Shown here: piece by piece, positions 6,928 through 16,300 of the stretch
How positions within the stretch are numbered: the stretch's first letter is position 1
Layout: the number at the start of each line of letters is the position of its first letter
NCBI GenBank assembly: GCA_003551785.1
Contig: PUNP01000387.1
Coordinates: forward strand, 1-21,473
DNA length: 21,473 nt
From: Candidatus Brocadiaceae bacterium
GTDB taxonomy: Bacteria > Planctomycetota > Brocadiia > SM23-32
Direction of reading: 5' to 3'
The notes under the pieces: generated by a model
Databases searched by the model: none
The model's input: the letters and a program-made list of their open reading frames with translations, nothing else
What the model was told of the DNA's origin: nothing
Position numbers and translations under genes: made by a program

Positions 6928-7902
6928 TTAAGGGTTGCAAGAAATGCGGGTCAGAATACATACATGCTTGTAGACAGACTCAGCAAGTGCCTCCAGATTG
7001 TAGCCACCTTCCAGGACTGAAAGAGTACGGCCCTGGCAGCATTTCTCCGCCAATTGCAGCAGAATTTCAGTTATCTTTGCGTACCCCGAAGCTGTCACCA
7101 TCATAGTACTCAGCGGGTCTTTTTCGTGAGCATCGAAACCGGCCGATATGAGAACAAAATCAGGATTGAATTCAACCAGAACAGGTGCTATCTGTTCTTC
7201 AAAAATACGTATATACTCACTATCACCCGTTCCTGTTTTAAGAGGAAAATTCATATTGAACCCCGCACCATCACCCTCCCCCCTTTCTTCAACAAAGCCG
7301 GTTCCCGGATATATCTCCTTTTGATGAAGTGAGATATAAAAGACGGAGGGATCTCGATAAAAAGCATTCTGTGTACCGTTGCCGTGGTGAACGTCCCAAT
7401 CTATTATTGCCACTTTACTTATGCCGTATTTTATCTGCAAATCCCGAGCCGCAATAGCCACGTTATTAAAGATACAGAACCCCAGTGCCTGATTTGCTTC
7501 GGCATGATGCCCTGGCGGACGAACAGCACAAAAGGCATTGGTGATTTTCCCTTCCATAATAGAATCGGCAGCTTTAAGCACTCCGCCTGCCGCTGCCAAA
7601 GCGACGTGATAGCTTTTTTCGGAAATGGGAGTATCCAGTGAACCCAGGAATCGTATCCCACTGATGCAGGATTGCCTGACAGCCTCGATGTACTCCGCAT
7701 GATGTATTTTACCTATCCATGACTGCGCAGCTTCTCCGGGTTCGATCGGAGTCAAACGATGCATAAGCCCCTTTTCACTGAGCCGTTCAATAACAGAGAG
7801 CACCCGCTTTTTATTTTCAGGATGTGTGCAGCCGGTATCATGCATTAAAAACACATCCGAATATACCAAACCAGTTTGGTGTTTTTGCGATATCATCCCC
7901 AT
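6928..7902 (-). CDS. histone deacetylase family / acetylpolyamine amidohydrolase-like protein
   Basis: A zinc amidohydrolase of the class II histone deacetylase/AcuC family that removes acetyl groups from lysine or polyamine-like substrates. Counting residues from the longest frame (TTG at 7950), the signatures are RPPGHHAE (H148-H149), GFCIFNNVAIAA, DWDVHHGNGTQ with zinc ligands D186 and H188, SAGFDAHEKDPL with ligand D273, and LEGGYN with the catalytic Tyr at 317. All catalytic residues are present. ATGs exist at 7914, 7902 and 7896; the one at 7902 begins one base after the glyA stop and is used here, giving 324 residues. It is probably translated from the glyA transcript. The physiological substrate cannot be told from sequence. 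Confidence 0.9.
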   Translation of the reverse strand: MGMISQKHQTGLVYSDVFLMHDTGCTHPENKKRVLSVIERLSEKGLMHRLTPIEPGEAAQSWIGKIHHAEYIEAVRQSCISGIRFLGSLDTPISEKSYHVALAAAGGVLKAADSIMEGKITNAFCAVRPPGHHAEANQALGFCIFNNVAIAARDLQIKYGISKVAIIDWDVHHGNGTQNAFYRDPSVFYISLHQKEIYPGTGFVEERGEGDGAGFNMNFPLKTGTGDSEYIRIFEEQIAPVLVEFNPDFVLISAGFDAHEKDPLSTMMVTASGYAKITEILLQLAEKCCQGRTLSVLEGGYNLEALAESVYKHVCILTRISCNP

Positions 7903-7903
7903 A

Positions 7904-9163
7904 TTAAGGAACATCAAAATTTTTGCAAAGATCATCGACATCTTTTGCAATACTTGCAGCCTGGGCTTCGGGGTCTGAAGCCTTCAGTATCTGCGTGATC
8001 CATTCTGCGATAGCTGATGCCTCACTCTCTTTCATCCCCCGAGACGTTATAGCGGGTGTTCCGATGCGTATCCCGCCGGCTTCAGCTGGATTGCGTCTAT
8101 CAAAAGGCACAGCATTTTTATTAACGGTAATCCTGGCTTTCGCCAACCATTCTGTAGCCTGTCGGCCGGAGAAATCGCAATCGGAAAAATCCAGCAAAAA
8201 GAGATGATTATCGGTACCGCCGCTGACCACAGGAATATTATGTTGTAAAAAGACCCCCGCCATAGCTTTTGAGTTAGCGATTACCTGCTTCTGATATTCG
8301 ACAAAATCAGGACTTAGCGCTTCCTTAAACGCAACGGCTTTAGCGGCAATTACATGCATCAAAGGTCCGCCCTGAATACCGGGGAAAACGGATGAATCAA
8401 TGCTTTTCGCATATTCCTCTTTAGCAAGAATAAAACCGCTGCGCGGGCCCCGTAAAGTTTTGTGCGTCGTTGATGCTACAAAATCAGCATATTTTACCGG
8501 ATCGCAATGCAAACCGGCAGCCACCAAACCAGCAATATGCGCCATATCCACCATAAGATAAGCATCAACAAGATCAGCAATATCACGGAACTTGCTAAAA
8601 TCTATTTCCCGGCTATAAGCACTTGCCCCCGCTATGATAAGATCAGGGTTTTCCTGCTCGGCAAGACGTCTGACCTCTTTGTAATCGATCCGTTTAGTGT
8701 GTTCATCAACACCGTAACTAACAACTTGATATAAGTCACCGCTGAAATTGCGGTTATGGCCGTGGGTCAGATGACCGCCATGCGCTAAAGACATCCCTAA
8801 GATTTTAGCGCCCGGGCGCAGCACTGACATGAAGACTGCCATATTAGCCTGGGAACCGGCATGCGGCTGAACGTTAGCATATTCAGCACCAAATAATTCC
8901 TTTGCTCTCTCTATGGCTAAGTTTTCTACGACATCAGCCCACTTGCATCCGCCGTACCAGCGTTTACCCGGATAACCTTCGGCATATTTATCTGTCAACA
9001 CTGAACCGGCTGCCTCCCTAATAGCAGAGCTTGAATAATTTTCTGAAGCAATCAATTCTATATGCTCACGCTGCCGACATTTTTCCCCTTCTATAGCTTC
9101 AAATACTTCACGATCAGCCTCGGATAAACATCCGGTATAACATTTTTTTTTTGATTCGTGCAT
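7904..9163 (-). CDS. glyA: serine hydroxymethyltransferase
   Basis: GlyA interconverts serine and glycine with transfer of a one-carbon unit to tetrahydrofolate, using pyridoxal phosphate. The 419-residue protein carries [12 protein letters not shown] (34-45), [11 protein letters not shown] (62-72), [10 protein letters not shown] (98-107), [13 protein letters not shown] (205-217) and [11 protein letters not shown] (231-241), where K235 is the PLP lysine. No catalytic residue is missing. The start ATG at 9163 has only a weak purine-rich stretch upstream. The deacetylase-family gene follows almost without a gap. A leader of about 90 bases with a hairpin precedes it if the weak promoter near 9285-9257 is real. 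Confidence 0.96.
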   Translation of the reverse strand: MHESKKKCYTGCLSEADREVFEAIEGEKCRQREHIELIASENYSSSAIREAAGSVLTDKYAEGYPGKRWYGGCKWADVVENLAIERAKELFGAEYANVQPHAGSQANMAVFMSVLRPGAKILGMSLAHGGHLTHGHNRNFSGDLYQVVSYGVDEHTKRIDYKEVRRLAEQENPDLIIAGASAYSREIDFSKFRDIADLVDAYLMVDMAHIAGLVAAGLHCDPVKYADFVASTTHKTLRGPRSGFILAKEEYAKSIDSSVFPGIQGGPLMHVIAAKAVAFKEALSPDFVEYQKQVIANSKAMAGVFLQHNIPVVSGGTDNHLFLLDFSDCDFSGRQATEWLAKARITVNKNAVPFDRRNPAEAGGIRIGTPAITSRGMKESEASAIAEWITQILKASDPEAQAASIAKDVDDLCKNFDVP

Positions 9164-9206
9164 TTATCTTTATTTATTTTGAAAACAGCTTCGGCGGTAA
9201 AATGGG

Positions 9207-9233
9207 GAGACACTCTGAGCCAATAAGAGTCTC
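9207..9233 (-). promoter_or_regulatory. hairpin in the glyA leader
   Basis: GAGACACTCT (9207-9216) can pair with AGAGTCTC (9226-9233) in eight base pairs with a two-base bulge. It lies about 45 bases before the glyA start, within the likely leader. A weak promoter (TTGAAA at 9285-9280 and TTAAAT at 9262-9257 in minus-strand sense, 17 bases apart) would put it in the transcript. In the plus direction the hairpin is followed by CTTTT, but no plus-strand gene ends here. Confidence 0.3.
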
Positions 9234-9367
9234 TCTTTTGCAACTTGAAGATTAGTATTTAAAAAAACAATTTCTTGCTTTTCAAGAATTCGCCAACTTG
9301 ATCATACAAACCAACTCATTATAATGTTTTAAAGCTTAAATTTTAAAGTTTTTCAAATTTGTCCGGG

Positions 9368-10120
9368 TTATGATTTATCATATTCTGTATGTGTCCTCAC
9401 CCAGATATTACGATAGCGAACGAGGTCGCCGTGGTCTTGCAATTGCAGAGGACCTTCCGCACGATGCGGTTCATAGCAAGCTGTTTGCTTATGCTGTGTA
9501 GGCCCCATAAGTTCTTTGTGATGATGCACCATAACACCGTTGTGTAGAACAGTGACATAGGCCGGTTTTTTGAGTTCGTCACCCTCAAAACGTGGTGCTT
9601 CCCACAAAATATCATACGTCTGCCATTCACCAGGCTTCCTGCAGGCATTGACAAGCGGCGGACACTGGCCGTAAAGCGCCCCTGCCTGGCCATCCGGATA
9701 AGTAGGATTATTATAACAATCAAGGACTTGAATTTCATAAAGTCCCATTAAGAACACACCACTGTTGCCGCGCCCCTGGCTATCGCCATTCACTTCAGCA
9801 GGGGCCGCCCATTCAATGTGTAATTGGCAATCACCAAAAACATCCTTTGTCTTGATATCACCGGTTCGCGGCACGACCTCCATGTAACACCCTTCAACCT
9901 TCCAACCTGCGGCCGAACCGTCTTTCACGGATTCCCAACCTGACAGATCAGTTCCGTCAAAAAGAATCCTGGCATCAGAAGGAGGATTACCCGGCGCTTC
10001 CTGAGTGCTCGGTGTAGGTGGGGTAATTATAGGCGGTTCCGGACGAATACCATGAACGCGATAATCCGTCCCTGGTATTATTGGAGTGTCTTCATAACAT
10101 ACTTCGTTCAAATCAGTCAT
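9368..10120 (-). CDS. DUF1080 / 3-keto-disaccharide hydrolase domain protein
   Basis: A 250-residue protein with one DUF1080 domain (concanavalin-like beta-sandwich) from about residue 50 to the end. Typical motifs are [11 protein letters not shown] (53-63), [17 protein letters not shown] (118-134), GEWQTYDI (164-171) and [20 protein letters not shown] (223-242). Members have been linked to hydrolysis of 3-keto sugars and are abundant in PVC bacteria; the substrate here is unknown. The N-terminal 50 residues are Pro-rich ([12 protein letters not shown]) and hold no obvious signal peptide, so a cytoplasmic location is suggested, though most relatives are exported. The ATG at 10120 has GGAGG seven bases upstream on the minus strand. 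It is a single gene with 204 bases between it and glyA. Confidence 0.88.
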   Translation of the reverse strand: MTDLNEVCYEDTPIIPGTDYRVHGIRPEPPIITPPTPSTQEAPGNPPSDARILFDGTDLSGWESVKDGSAAGWKVEGCYMEVVPRTGDIKTKDVFGDCQLHIEWAAPAEVNGDSQGRGNSGVFLMGLYEIQVLDCYNNPTYPDGQAGALYGQCPPLVNACRKPGEWQTYDILWEAPRFEGDELKKPAYVTVLHNGVMVHHHKELMGPTQHKQTACYEPHRAEGPLQLQDHGDLVRYRNIWVRTHTEYDKS

Positions 10121-10223
10121 TATTCTACCTCCGTAAATTTTGACAGTGGAAAGCTATGCAATGATAAACCAAAGTGAATACATTGTCAAAAGAATCATCG
10201 TGAAAAGATAAGCAAAGCAAAAA

Positions 10224-10285
10224 GGCGGTTTACCCTGCTGGGTGCTCTCTCAGCGGTTCATCTGCAGCAAAAATCTCCACTTGCA
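10224..10285 (+). repeat. dispersed intergenic repeat, copy 2
   Basis: It has the same length as the stretch at 4687-4748 and 50 of 62 positions match by hand count, with GGCGGTTTACCCTG and CACTTGCA conserved at the ends. Downstream similarity resumes at 10289 (ATGCAGCACTGATAACGC), while copy 1 has 36 additional bases at that point. A more distant, inverted version may lie inside the element at 13033-13299 (13085-13187). Confidence 0.75.
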
Positions 10286-10329
10286 CTGATGCAGCACTGA
10301 TAACGCAGGAAAAGTCAGGGGTAAAATAT

Positions 10330-10359
10330 TTGAAATTTGGTGAGGCTCTGTGTTATATT
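10330..10359 (+). promoter_or_regulatory. putative sigma-70 promoter of the aminotransferase gene
   Basis: TTGAAA (10330-10335), an 18-base spacer and TATATT (10354-10359) match a vegetative promoter with one mismatch in the -10 hexamer and one in the -35 hexamer. Transcription would begin near 10366, giving a leader of about 90 bases before the ATG at 10456. Confidence 0.5.
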
Positions 10360-10455
10360 ATGCCCAACAACTTGTAAAAAAAGATTTTTAAAGTATGATA
10401 TTGCAAATTTCAACTGTTTTTCTTTCTCGCTGACCTTAAACCGGAGGGCTGTAAA

Positions 10456-11640
10456 ATGAACTTGTCGAATGTCGCCGCTACTGCCGAACCATCTGCAACA
10501 TTGTCATTAAACTCACTGGCTAAACAGCTCGCTGCCGGAGGTGAAGATGTCGTTTCCTTTACTGTCGGAGAGCCGGATTTTGACACCCCGGAAAATATCA
10601 AACAGGCCGCTATCCGTGCAATTGAAGCGGGATATACAAAGTATTCCCCCGCGCCCGGTTTCCCTGACCTCAGGGAAGCTATTGCTGATGATTTTAAAAA
10701 GTCTAACGGATTGGATTATTCTCCGAAACAGGTTCTGGTTTCCAACGGTGCCAAGCAAGCCCTTTACCTGCTGATGCTTTGTGTGCTGGATCCCGGCGAT
10801 CAAATTATCCTGCCGGCACCCTATTGGCCGAGCTACGCAGATCAGGCTAAGGCCTGCGGCGCTGAACCCATCGTGGTCGATTGCACCAACACCGAGCTAA
10901 AGTTGCCCCCCCGGGCCCTTGAAGAAGCCGCCGGCCCAAAAACCAAAATCGTCATGATTAACACCCCCAGCAACCCGACTGGTATGGTTTATTCTAAAAA
11001 GGAACTGCAAGCTTTAGCCGAGGTCGCCGAACAGAAAGATTTATGGATATTCTCTGATGAAGTTTATGAAAAGCTGGTGTATGACGGTTTTTCACATGTC
11101 AGCATGGCGGCTCTTTCCGATGAAATCTATAACAGAACTGTCACCTTCAACGCCGTTTCAAAAACTTACGCCATGACCGGCTGGCGCATCGGATACGCCG
11201 CGGGCCCCGAAGATATAATTACCGCTGCCGGACGGCTGCAGAGCAACCTGACAAGCGGGCCCAACAGCATCGCCCAAAAAGCCGCTCTCGAAGCTATTAC
11301 CGGTGACCAGAGTGCCGTCAATGAGATGCGCGCAAAATTCGACTCGCGTCGCACAATGCTGGTTGATGGGCTCAATGATATTGAGGGTGTCGAATGCAAA
11401 AAACCGACGGGGGCTTTTTATGCCTTCCCTGATTGCAGCGGCCTGATGAATACAACCTATGGCGATAAAAATGTGCAATCCTCCATGGACTTGAGTAAAG
11501 CACTGCTCGAAACCGTCAGACTGGCTGTCGTACCAGGGTCTCCCTTCGGCGCTGAAGGATACCTCCGCTTCTCCTATGCCGTCAGTGAAAACGACATCCA
11601 AAAAGGGCTGGCACGCTTAAGGGATTTTATTGAACGCTAA
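10456..11640 (+). CDS. aspC: pyridoxal-phosphate aminotransferase class I, aspartate aminotransferase type
   Basis: A 394-residue fold-type I aminotransferase of the Ib subgroup that would transfer the amino group between aspartate and 2-oxoglutarate (some relatives accept prephenate or aromatic substrates). Visible motifs are FTVGEPDFDTP (35-45), YWPSY (123-127), NTPSNPTG (169-176), D201 and Y204 (FSDEVYEKL), SKTYAMTGWRIGY (235-247) with PLP lysine K236, and the substrate carboxylate-binding Arg in RFSYA near the C-terminus. GGAGG at 10442-10446 is nine bases before the ATG. The protein is complete. Substrate specificity is inferred from the subgroup. The symbol aspC follows common usage for this family. 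Confidence 0.9.
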   Translation: MNLSNVAATAEPSATLSLNSLAKQLAAGGEDVVSFTVGEPDFDTPENIKQAAIRAIEAGYTKYSPAPGFPDLREAIADDFKKSNGLDYSPKQVLVSNGAKQALYLLMLCVLDPGDQIILPAPYWPSYADQAKACGAEPIVVDCTNTELKLPPRALEEAAGPKTKIVMINTPSNPTGMVYSKKELQALAEVAEQKDLWIFSDEVYEKLVYDGFSHVSMAALSDEIYNRTVTFNAVSKTYAMTGWRIGYAAGPEDIITAAGRLQSNLTSGPNSIAQKAALEAITGDQSAVNEMRAKFDSRRTMLVDGLNDIEGVECKKPTGAFYAFPDCSGLMNTTYGDKNVQSSMDLSKALLETVRLAVVPGSPFGAEGYLRFSYAVSENDIQKGLARLRDFIER

Positions 11641-11761
11641 CGAGCAATTAGCGGAGGAAAATAGCAGAAAGTTCATGTTTTATAACCAGGCAACCGGTAA
11701 AGAAGTTGAAGTAAGTGATTTGGAACCAGGTAGCTCCAAATTAAGGGAAAGCATATCTTAA
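11630..11761 (+). CDS. small open frame behind the aminotransferase gene, unknown
   Basis: The frame runs from a TTG at 11630, overlapping the aminotransferase stop, to a TAA at 11759-11761 and encodes 43 residues (NEQLAEENSRK, then FYNQATGKEVEVSDLEPG). An ATG at 11675 gives a 28-residue version. A strong GGAGG at 11653-11657 is 17 bases before that ATG, too far for a classical site. The charged, protein-like composition suggests a real small protein or the end of a decayed gene. No family was recognised. Confidence 0.3.
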   Translation: MNANEQLAEENSRKFMFYNQATGKEVEVSDLEPGSSKLRESIS

Positions 11762-11846
11762 CGGAAACATAGGCGGTCTAATATTTTTTGTTACTTTGTT
11801 GCTTATACGCCGTTGAAAACGCTCTAAACTCATATAAGGACTAAAC

Positions 11847-12986
11847 ATGGGGAATGAAGGGGAAAGAATATTCATTTCAGCAGGCGATCATTCCGGTGAT
11901 TCCCATGCAGCTCACCTGATGGAAACGATCTCTAAACGCGACCCCTCTATTTCTTTTATAGGGTTCGGGATGAAAAAAATGATGGATGCGGGCTTGCAGC
12001 GGCTCGACACCAAACAACCTGCTCAGCAGAATGCTATGTGGCTCTATAATCTGTTGAGCCTGAACAGTTTTCAGAAAAAGTTATCTCTCTCTAAAAAACT
12101 TTTCCGTTCCAGTCCGCCCAAACTCCTGATTTTAGTTGATTATGGCGGCTTCAACCTGTTCTTAGCTAAAGAAGCCAAAAAACATGACATTCCCGTGCTT
12201 TATTATATTCTGCCGCAAGCTTGGGCTCACGGGCGTTATAGACTAAAAAAAATTAGTAAATGGGTTGATAAAGCAGCAGCTATCTATCCTTTCGAACCGC
12301 AAATATGTGAAAAATATTCCGTCGACGCTTTCTATGTTGGCCACCCGGTCTTCGACACATTAAAGTCCCACCCGCCTGATATCAGCCGGGTGAAAAAATT
12401 CACCAAAGAGCACGATGAGAAAATAATCGCTCTTTTCCCCGGCAGCAGAACGCAAGAATTAAATGCTAATTTCCCTATTATGCTGAAAGCTGCCAACATG
12501 CTGCAGAAAAAGTATCCAAATCTATCTTTCATATCACTTACCCCCCCCTCTGTCCGGGCCCATGCAGGTAAAATCATCAAAAATTTTGATGTGAATGTTG
12601 AATTTCCGAACCTTTCATCTTTTGAATTAGCCAGGGCCGCTGATCTATGCATAACAAAGTCGGGTACCATTACGCTTGAAATAGCCTCCCAACACACACC
12701 GATGGTCATACTCTACAGGTTAAACTGGTTCTTATATTTCCTGATTTCCGGCATGACGCACACACCTTATGCCGGTATAGTGAATTCCCTCGCCAACAAA
12801 ATGGTATGCCCGGAGAAAGTAATGTGGCATTCCGAACCGAAATGGATTACAATTAAAGCAGAAGGTATTTTAACTGATCCTGAAATATGCTCAAAGATGA
12901 TAAATGAATTAAAGAAGTTGACAGACGCTTTATGTATTCCCGGCACCTCTGAAAAAACCGCTGACATTGCAATGAATATGATGTAA
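11847..12986 (+). CDS. lpxB: lipid-A-disaccharide synthase
   Basis: LpxB joins UDP-diacylglucosamine to lipid X to form the lipid A disaccharide at the inner face of the cytoplasmic membrane (GT19 family). The 379-residue protein begins IFISAGDHSGD (8-18; most relatives have GExSGD), has LVDYGGFN with the conserved Asp at 97, LPQAWAHGR (121-129), HPVFDTL, FPGSR (196-200; usually LPGSR) and the nucleotide-sugar site TKSGTITLEIA (269-279). It is a divergent but complete member. AAGGA lies eight bases before the ATG at 11847. No other lpx gene is nearby. It implies an outer membrane containing lipid A. Confidence 0.92.
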   Translation: MGNEGERIFISAGDHSGDSHAAHLMETISKRDPSISFIGFGMKKMMDAGLQRLDTKQPAQQNAMWLYNLLSLNSFQKKLSLSKKLFRSSPPKLLILVDYGGFNLFLAKEAKKHDIPVLYYILPQAWAHGRYRLKKISKWVDKAAAIYPFEPQICEKYSVDAFYVGHPVFDTLKSHPPDISRVKKFTKEHDEKIIALFPGSRTQELNANFPIMLKAANMLQKKYPNLSFISLTPPSVRAHAGKIIKNFDVNVEFPNLSSFELARAADLCITKSGTITLEIASQHTPMVILYRLNWFLYFLISGMTHTPYAGIVNSLANKMVCPEKVMWHSEPKWITIKAEGILTDPEICSKMINELKKLTDALCIPGTSEKTADIAMNMM

Positions 12987-13032
12987 TAGAAAAAAGGGAA
13001 CACTTCGTCGTCTCAAGTGTCTAAATATATAG
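12987..13032. other. short region after lpxB with weak hairpin
   Basis: ACACTT (13000-13005) and AAGTGT (13015-13020) can pair around a nine-base loop, but no T-run follows, so a terminator is doubtful. The last four bases, ATAG, are one copy of the target duplication of the element that follows. Confidence 0.3.
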
Positions 13033-13299
13033 TGGTCCATTCCACTTGATTTTGTGGATTCAGCCGGAGCGCCGGTGGTTCAGATGCAAGTTGCAGTGAG
13101 AAGCCAGACCTTGTCAGGTCGGCGCCGATCGGCAACGCAGCAGATGAGTCACCGCCGTCCGGCCCTACGGGAGGCATCCTGACGGGCCATTTATTCGTTG
13201 CGGCTCCGCAGGGACCCTTGGGGGTCGACTTTGTCGCCGCGCCTTGAAATGACCTCGTCAGAATGCCTCTGAATCCACAAAATCAAGTGGAATGGACCA
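13033..13299. mobile_element. MITE-like element with perfect 30-bp terminal inverted repeats
   Basis: The ends are exact inverted repeats of 30 bases: 13033-13062 (begins TGGTCCATTCCACTTG) and 13270-13299. The repeat is flanked by the direct duplication ATAG at 13029-13032 and 13300-13303, as expected of a 4-bp target site duplication. The 267-bp element is too short to code for a transposase and has no open frame of note. Its interior is GC-rich and full of short self-complementary segments (for example GACCT/AGGTC at about 13106-13120). Part of it may be a distant inverted version of the dispersed repeat seen at 4687 and 10224. It ends 56 bases before the large gene at 13356 and so forms most of that gene's upstream region. 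Confidence 0.85.
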
Positions 13300-13355
13300 A
13301 TAGTTCCCGACCGAAAAGTTGAAGGACCGCCAACCTTATCAACAGGAGGTTACGT

Positions 13356-16300
13356 ATGTATAGAAGTCATGCTGTACGCCTGCTGACTACTCTTTCGATA
13401 TTAACGGTCATCACAGGAATAAGCCCAGCGTCGGCGCAGAACAACGATCTCACGGTCAGTGCGAGCTATACGCTCCGCGAAGAAAGCACCTTCGCGGCGG
13501 CTGAAGCGCGTTTTAACCTGAACCTTCACGGCGACCGGCCGCGACGTGTCGCCCTCCTCCCCGTCGGCATCCCCCTGCTCTCCGTACACACCTCAACCCG
13601 CAAAATCGCCGTATCGCAGAAAGAAGGCCATTACATCGCGCGACTGCCCCATAGCGGAAAGTTCGAGATTACGCTGCGGTTCCGTCTGCCAATCACTGAA
13701 AGCGCCGGCGTGCGGTCGGTCAACCTTCCCCTGATGGAAAAAGCCGTCAACCAGGTGTCCCTTCATCTCGGGCAACCCGGCATGGCCGTTCGCACGCATC
13801 CCGCAACACCGACGGATACGGTTGCTCACGCAGACACGACCACGGCAACCCTGTATCCCGCGGGACGGCGGTCGATCAGCATCTCGTGGTTTCCCGAAGA
13901 GCTCGACGTCGAGCCCGAAGCCGTCTTCGAGACGGTCGAAAGCAGTATCATTGACCTGATCCATGGCGCCGTTGCCCGTGAGACTCTGCTGACGCTGAAT
14001 ATCCGCCGCGGCGGCCTGGAATGGTTCGAGATCGGCATTCCCCCCGGTGTGGATGTATTGGATGTCGAACGATATCAGCAGGTTTTCGGACGACGTCAAC
14101 CCACCCATGAACCATCATTTCGGAACACAGAGGATATTGACTCCTGGCACACGGAAGGAACCGACTCCGACCGCCGGCTCATCGTCTTTTTTCGCCGCGC
14201 TGTGAAGGAACCGATTGTTCTGCGGATAAGTTCGGAACAACGGCCCGATCCCGATTCGGACACTTTCACTGTCGAACCGTTCGAACCGTCGGGCGCGGAT
14301 CGCCGGCGAGGTCAGATAATGGTGATGCAAGCCCCGGAACACAAAGTTGTTACCGATGTTATATCCGGCATGAACCGGACCGAGGAGAAGGACATTCGCT
14401 TATTCCCATCATGGTTGCTGCGCTCACAGGAAATTGCAGCGGCCTATGAATTCCACCGCCTGCCCGCCTCCCTGCACGCCGCGGCCCGTCCGCTGCCGCC
14501 GCGGATTACCGCGTCAGTGCAGAGCCACGTGCGTTTCCAGGAAGGGCTGGTGGATATGGAATCGCACGTACGGTTCCGGGCTGAAAGCCGTGCCGTCGAC
14601 AGCCTTCGCCTGGCACTGGAAGAAGGACTGATGGTGCTGAGCGTTGAAGGCCCAAAAGTCACTGGCTGGGAGGTCGCCGACGCCATACTGCACGTGCGGC
14701 TGACCGAGCCCGTGAAAGGAGAAGGTGAATTTACTCTGTCCGCCGTCGAGCACCTGCGGCGCATCGACGGTGTGCTTGCCCCAAAAATCCGCGTTAAAGA
14801 CGCCGAACGCCAGGAAGGTTCCGTCGGGTTGAGCACGACCGAGGATATCGGACTCGTGCACCGCGAGGCCGTCGGCTACCGACAGGTAGACACCACGGAA
14901 CTCAGCGACTGGCTGCGCTCGCGCCGGCCCGAACTGGCCTATACCTACGAACTGTCCGGCGAGCGCGACGCGCGCCGTCTGGCACTCTCTACGCGCCTGA
15001 TCCGGCCGGAACTCAACGTGGAGGGCGTCGGAGTAGCAATTATCGGTGAGGAAGCGGTCGAAGAGGAATACATGTTCTCCCTGGAAATCAGCCGCCGGCC
15101 CATGTTCCGCCTGATGATCCGGCTGCCGGAGGGCCTCACCCCCGTCAACCTTTTCGGCGACCGGGTCGCCGACTGGGAATACCACCCCGAATCGGGCGTG
15201 ATCGCCGTGCGGTTCGACCGCGGACTGCTCGGCGCCACCCGTATCCAGTTGTTCGGTGAACGCCGCCGCAGCGAAGACCCGAGCACCGTGTTCACCGGCG
15301 GAGTAACGGTATCGGGCGCCGATCACCTTACCGGTTTTTTCGGTGTAGGCACCGACGCCAACCTTGATCTGCAGCCCATTTCGGTTCAATCGGCCGTCCC
15401 CATCGACGCGCGACGGACACACGCCCTCATATCCACGCACGATGCCGTCAATACAGCATTTAAATGGAGCGGTGAGGACTGGGGGATTATTTGCTCGACC
15501 GAATCGCTGGAGCCGCTGATCAGCACCGAAACGGATACACAACTGGTCTTTGGCGTCGGCATCATCCGTGCCCGTACCGATATCACACTGAATATCGAGC
15601 GGGCAAGTGTGCAGGAGCTGCACGTCGAACTGCCGGAAGGGGCCGTGCCGGGCGATGTTGACGGAATGGACGTGCAGGATGCACCAATACGGGACGGGCG
15701 GTGGGCAATCCGCCTGGCCGACCCCGTCAGAGGTGAGCATACGCTGAGTCTGCACTACGAACTGTCGCCCGAACAGCGCGGCGAACGGGTGAATTTCGGG
15801 GGTGTTCGCCTCCCCCAGGCGCACCGGCAGCGCGGCGCACTGAGCGCCTTTACCAGCGACCCGCGGCTGGAGGTGTCCGTTTCACACCTGGAGAATTTCC
15901 GGCACTCCGCCCCGGCTGATACTGGCCACCCCGATGAACTTCCCTCTCTGGGAACGTACAGCTACACTCGCCCCGAACGCCGTATTGAGTTTGATCTGAG
16001 GGGGCACATCATGGATGCGGGGGTGCGGCTTCGGGCCGACGAGGTCGATATGGCCTCAGTGCTCAAGCGTAAGGGCGGTTCGGTGCATTACATGCGCTGC
16101 CGCCTGCAGAACGCCGGAGAACAGTATTTTTCGTTCCGACTGCCTGAAAATACCCTGCTCTGGGGCACTTACGTCGGTGAAGAACCGGTGCGGCCGATAG
16201 TAGATGAACAGAATACGGTTTTCGTGCCCCTGCTGGACACGCCACGCGAGAAGGGCTTCGATCTGGCCGTTATATGGTCGCAGCCATCCGAAAGGCAACT

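Larger units (their letters stand above)
10121..10455. other. divergent intergenic region: repeat copy 2 and aminotransferase promoter
   Basis: This spacer separates the DUF1080 gene (minus) from the aminotransferase gene (plus). It holds the ribosome binding site of the former, a copy of the dispersed 62-base repeat (10224-10285) and a good promoter candidate at 10330-10359. No gene is seen in it. Confidence 0.65.

Noticed and set aside
13000..13020. Hairpin behind lpxB as a terminator
   Set aside because: Only six base pairs with a nine-base loop and no T-run behind it.
14514..15824. 436-codon open frame on the minus strand inside the large gene
   Set aside because: It lies antisense to the large gene in GC-rich DNA where stops are rare; its residue composition (many Gln, His, Phe, Arg) is that of a shadow frame and no ribosome binding site is seen.
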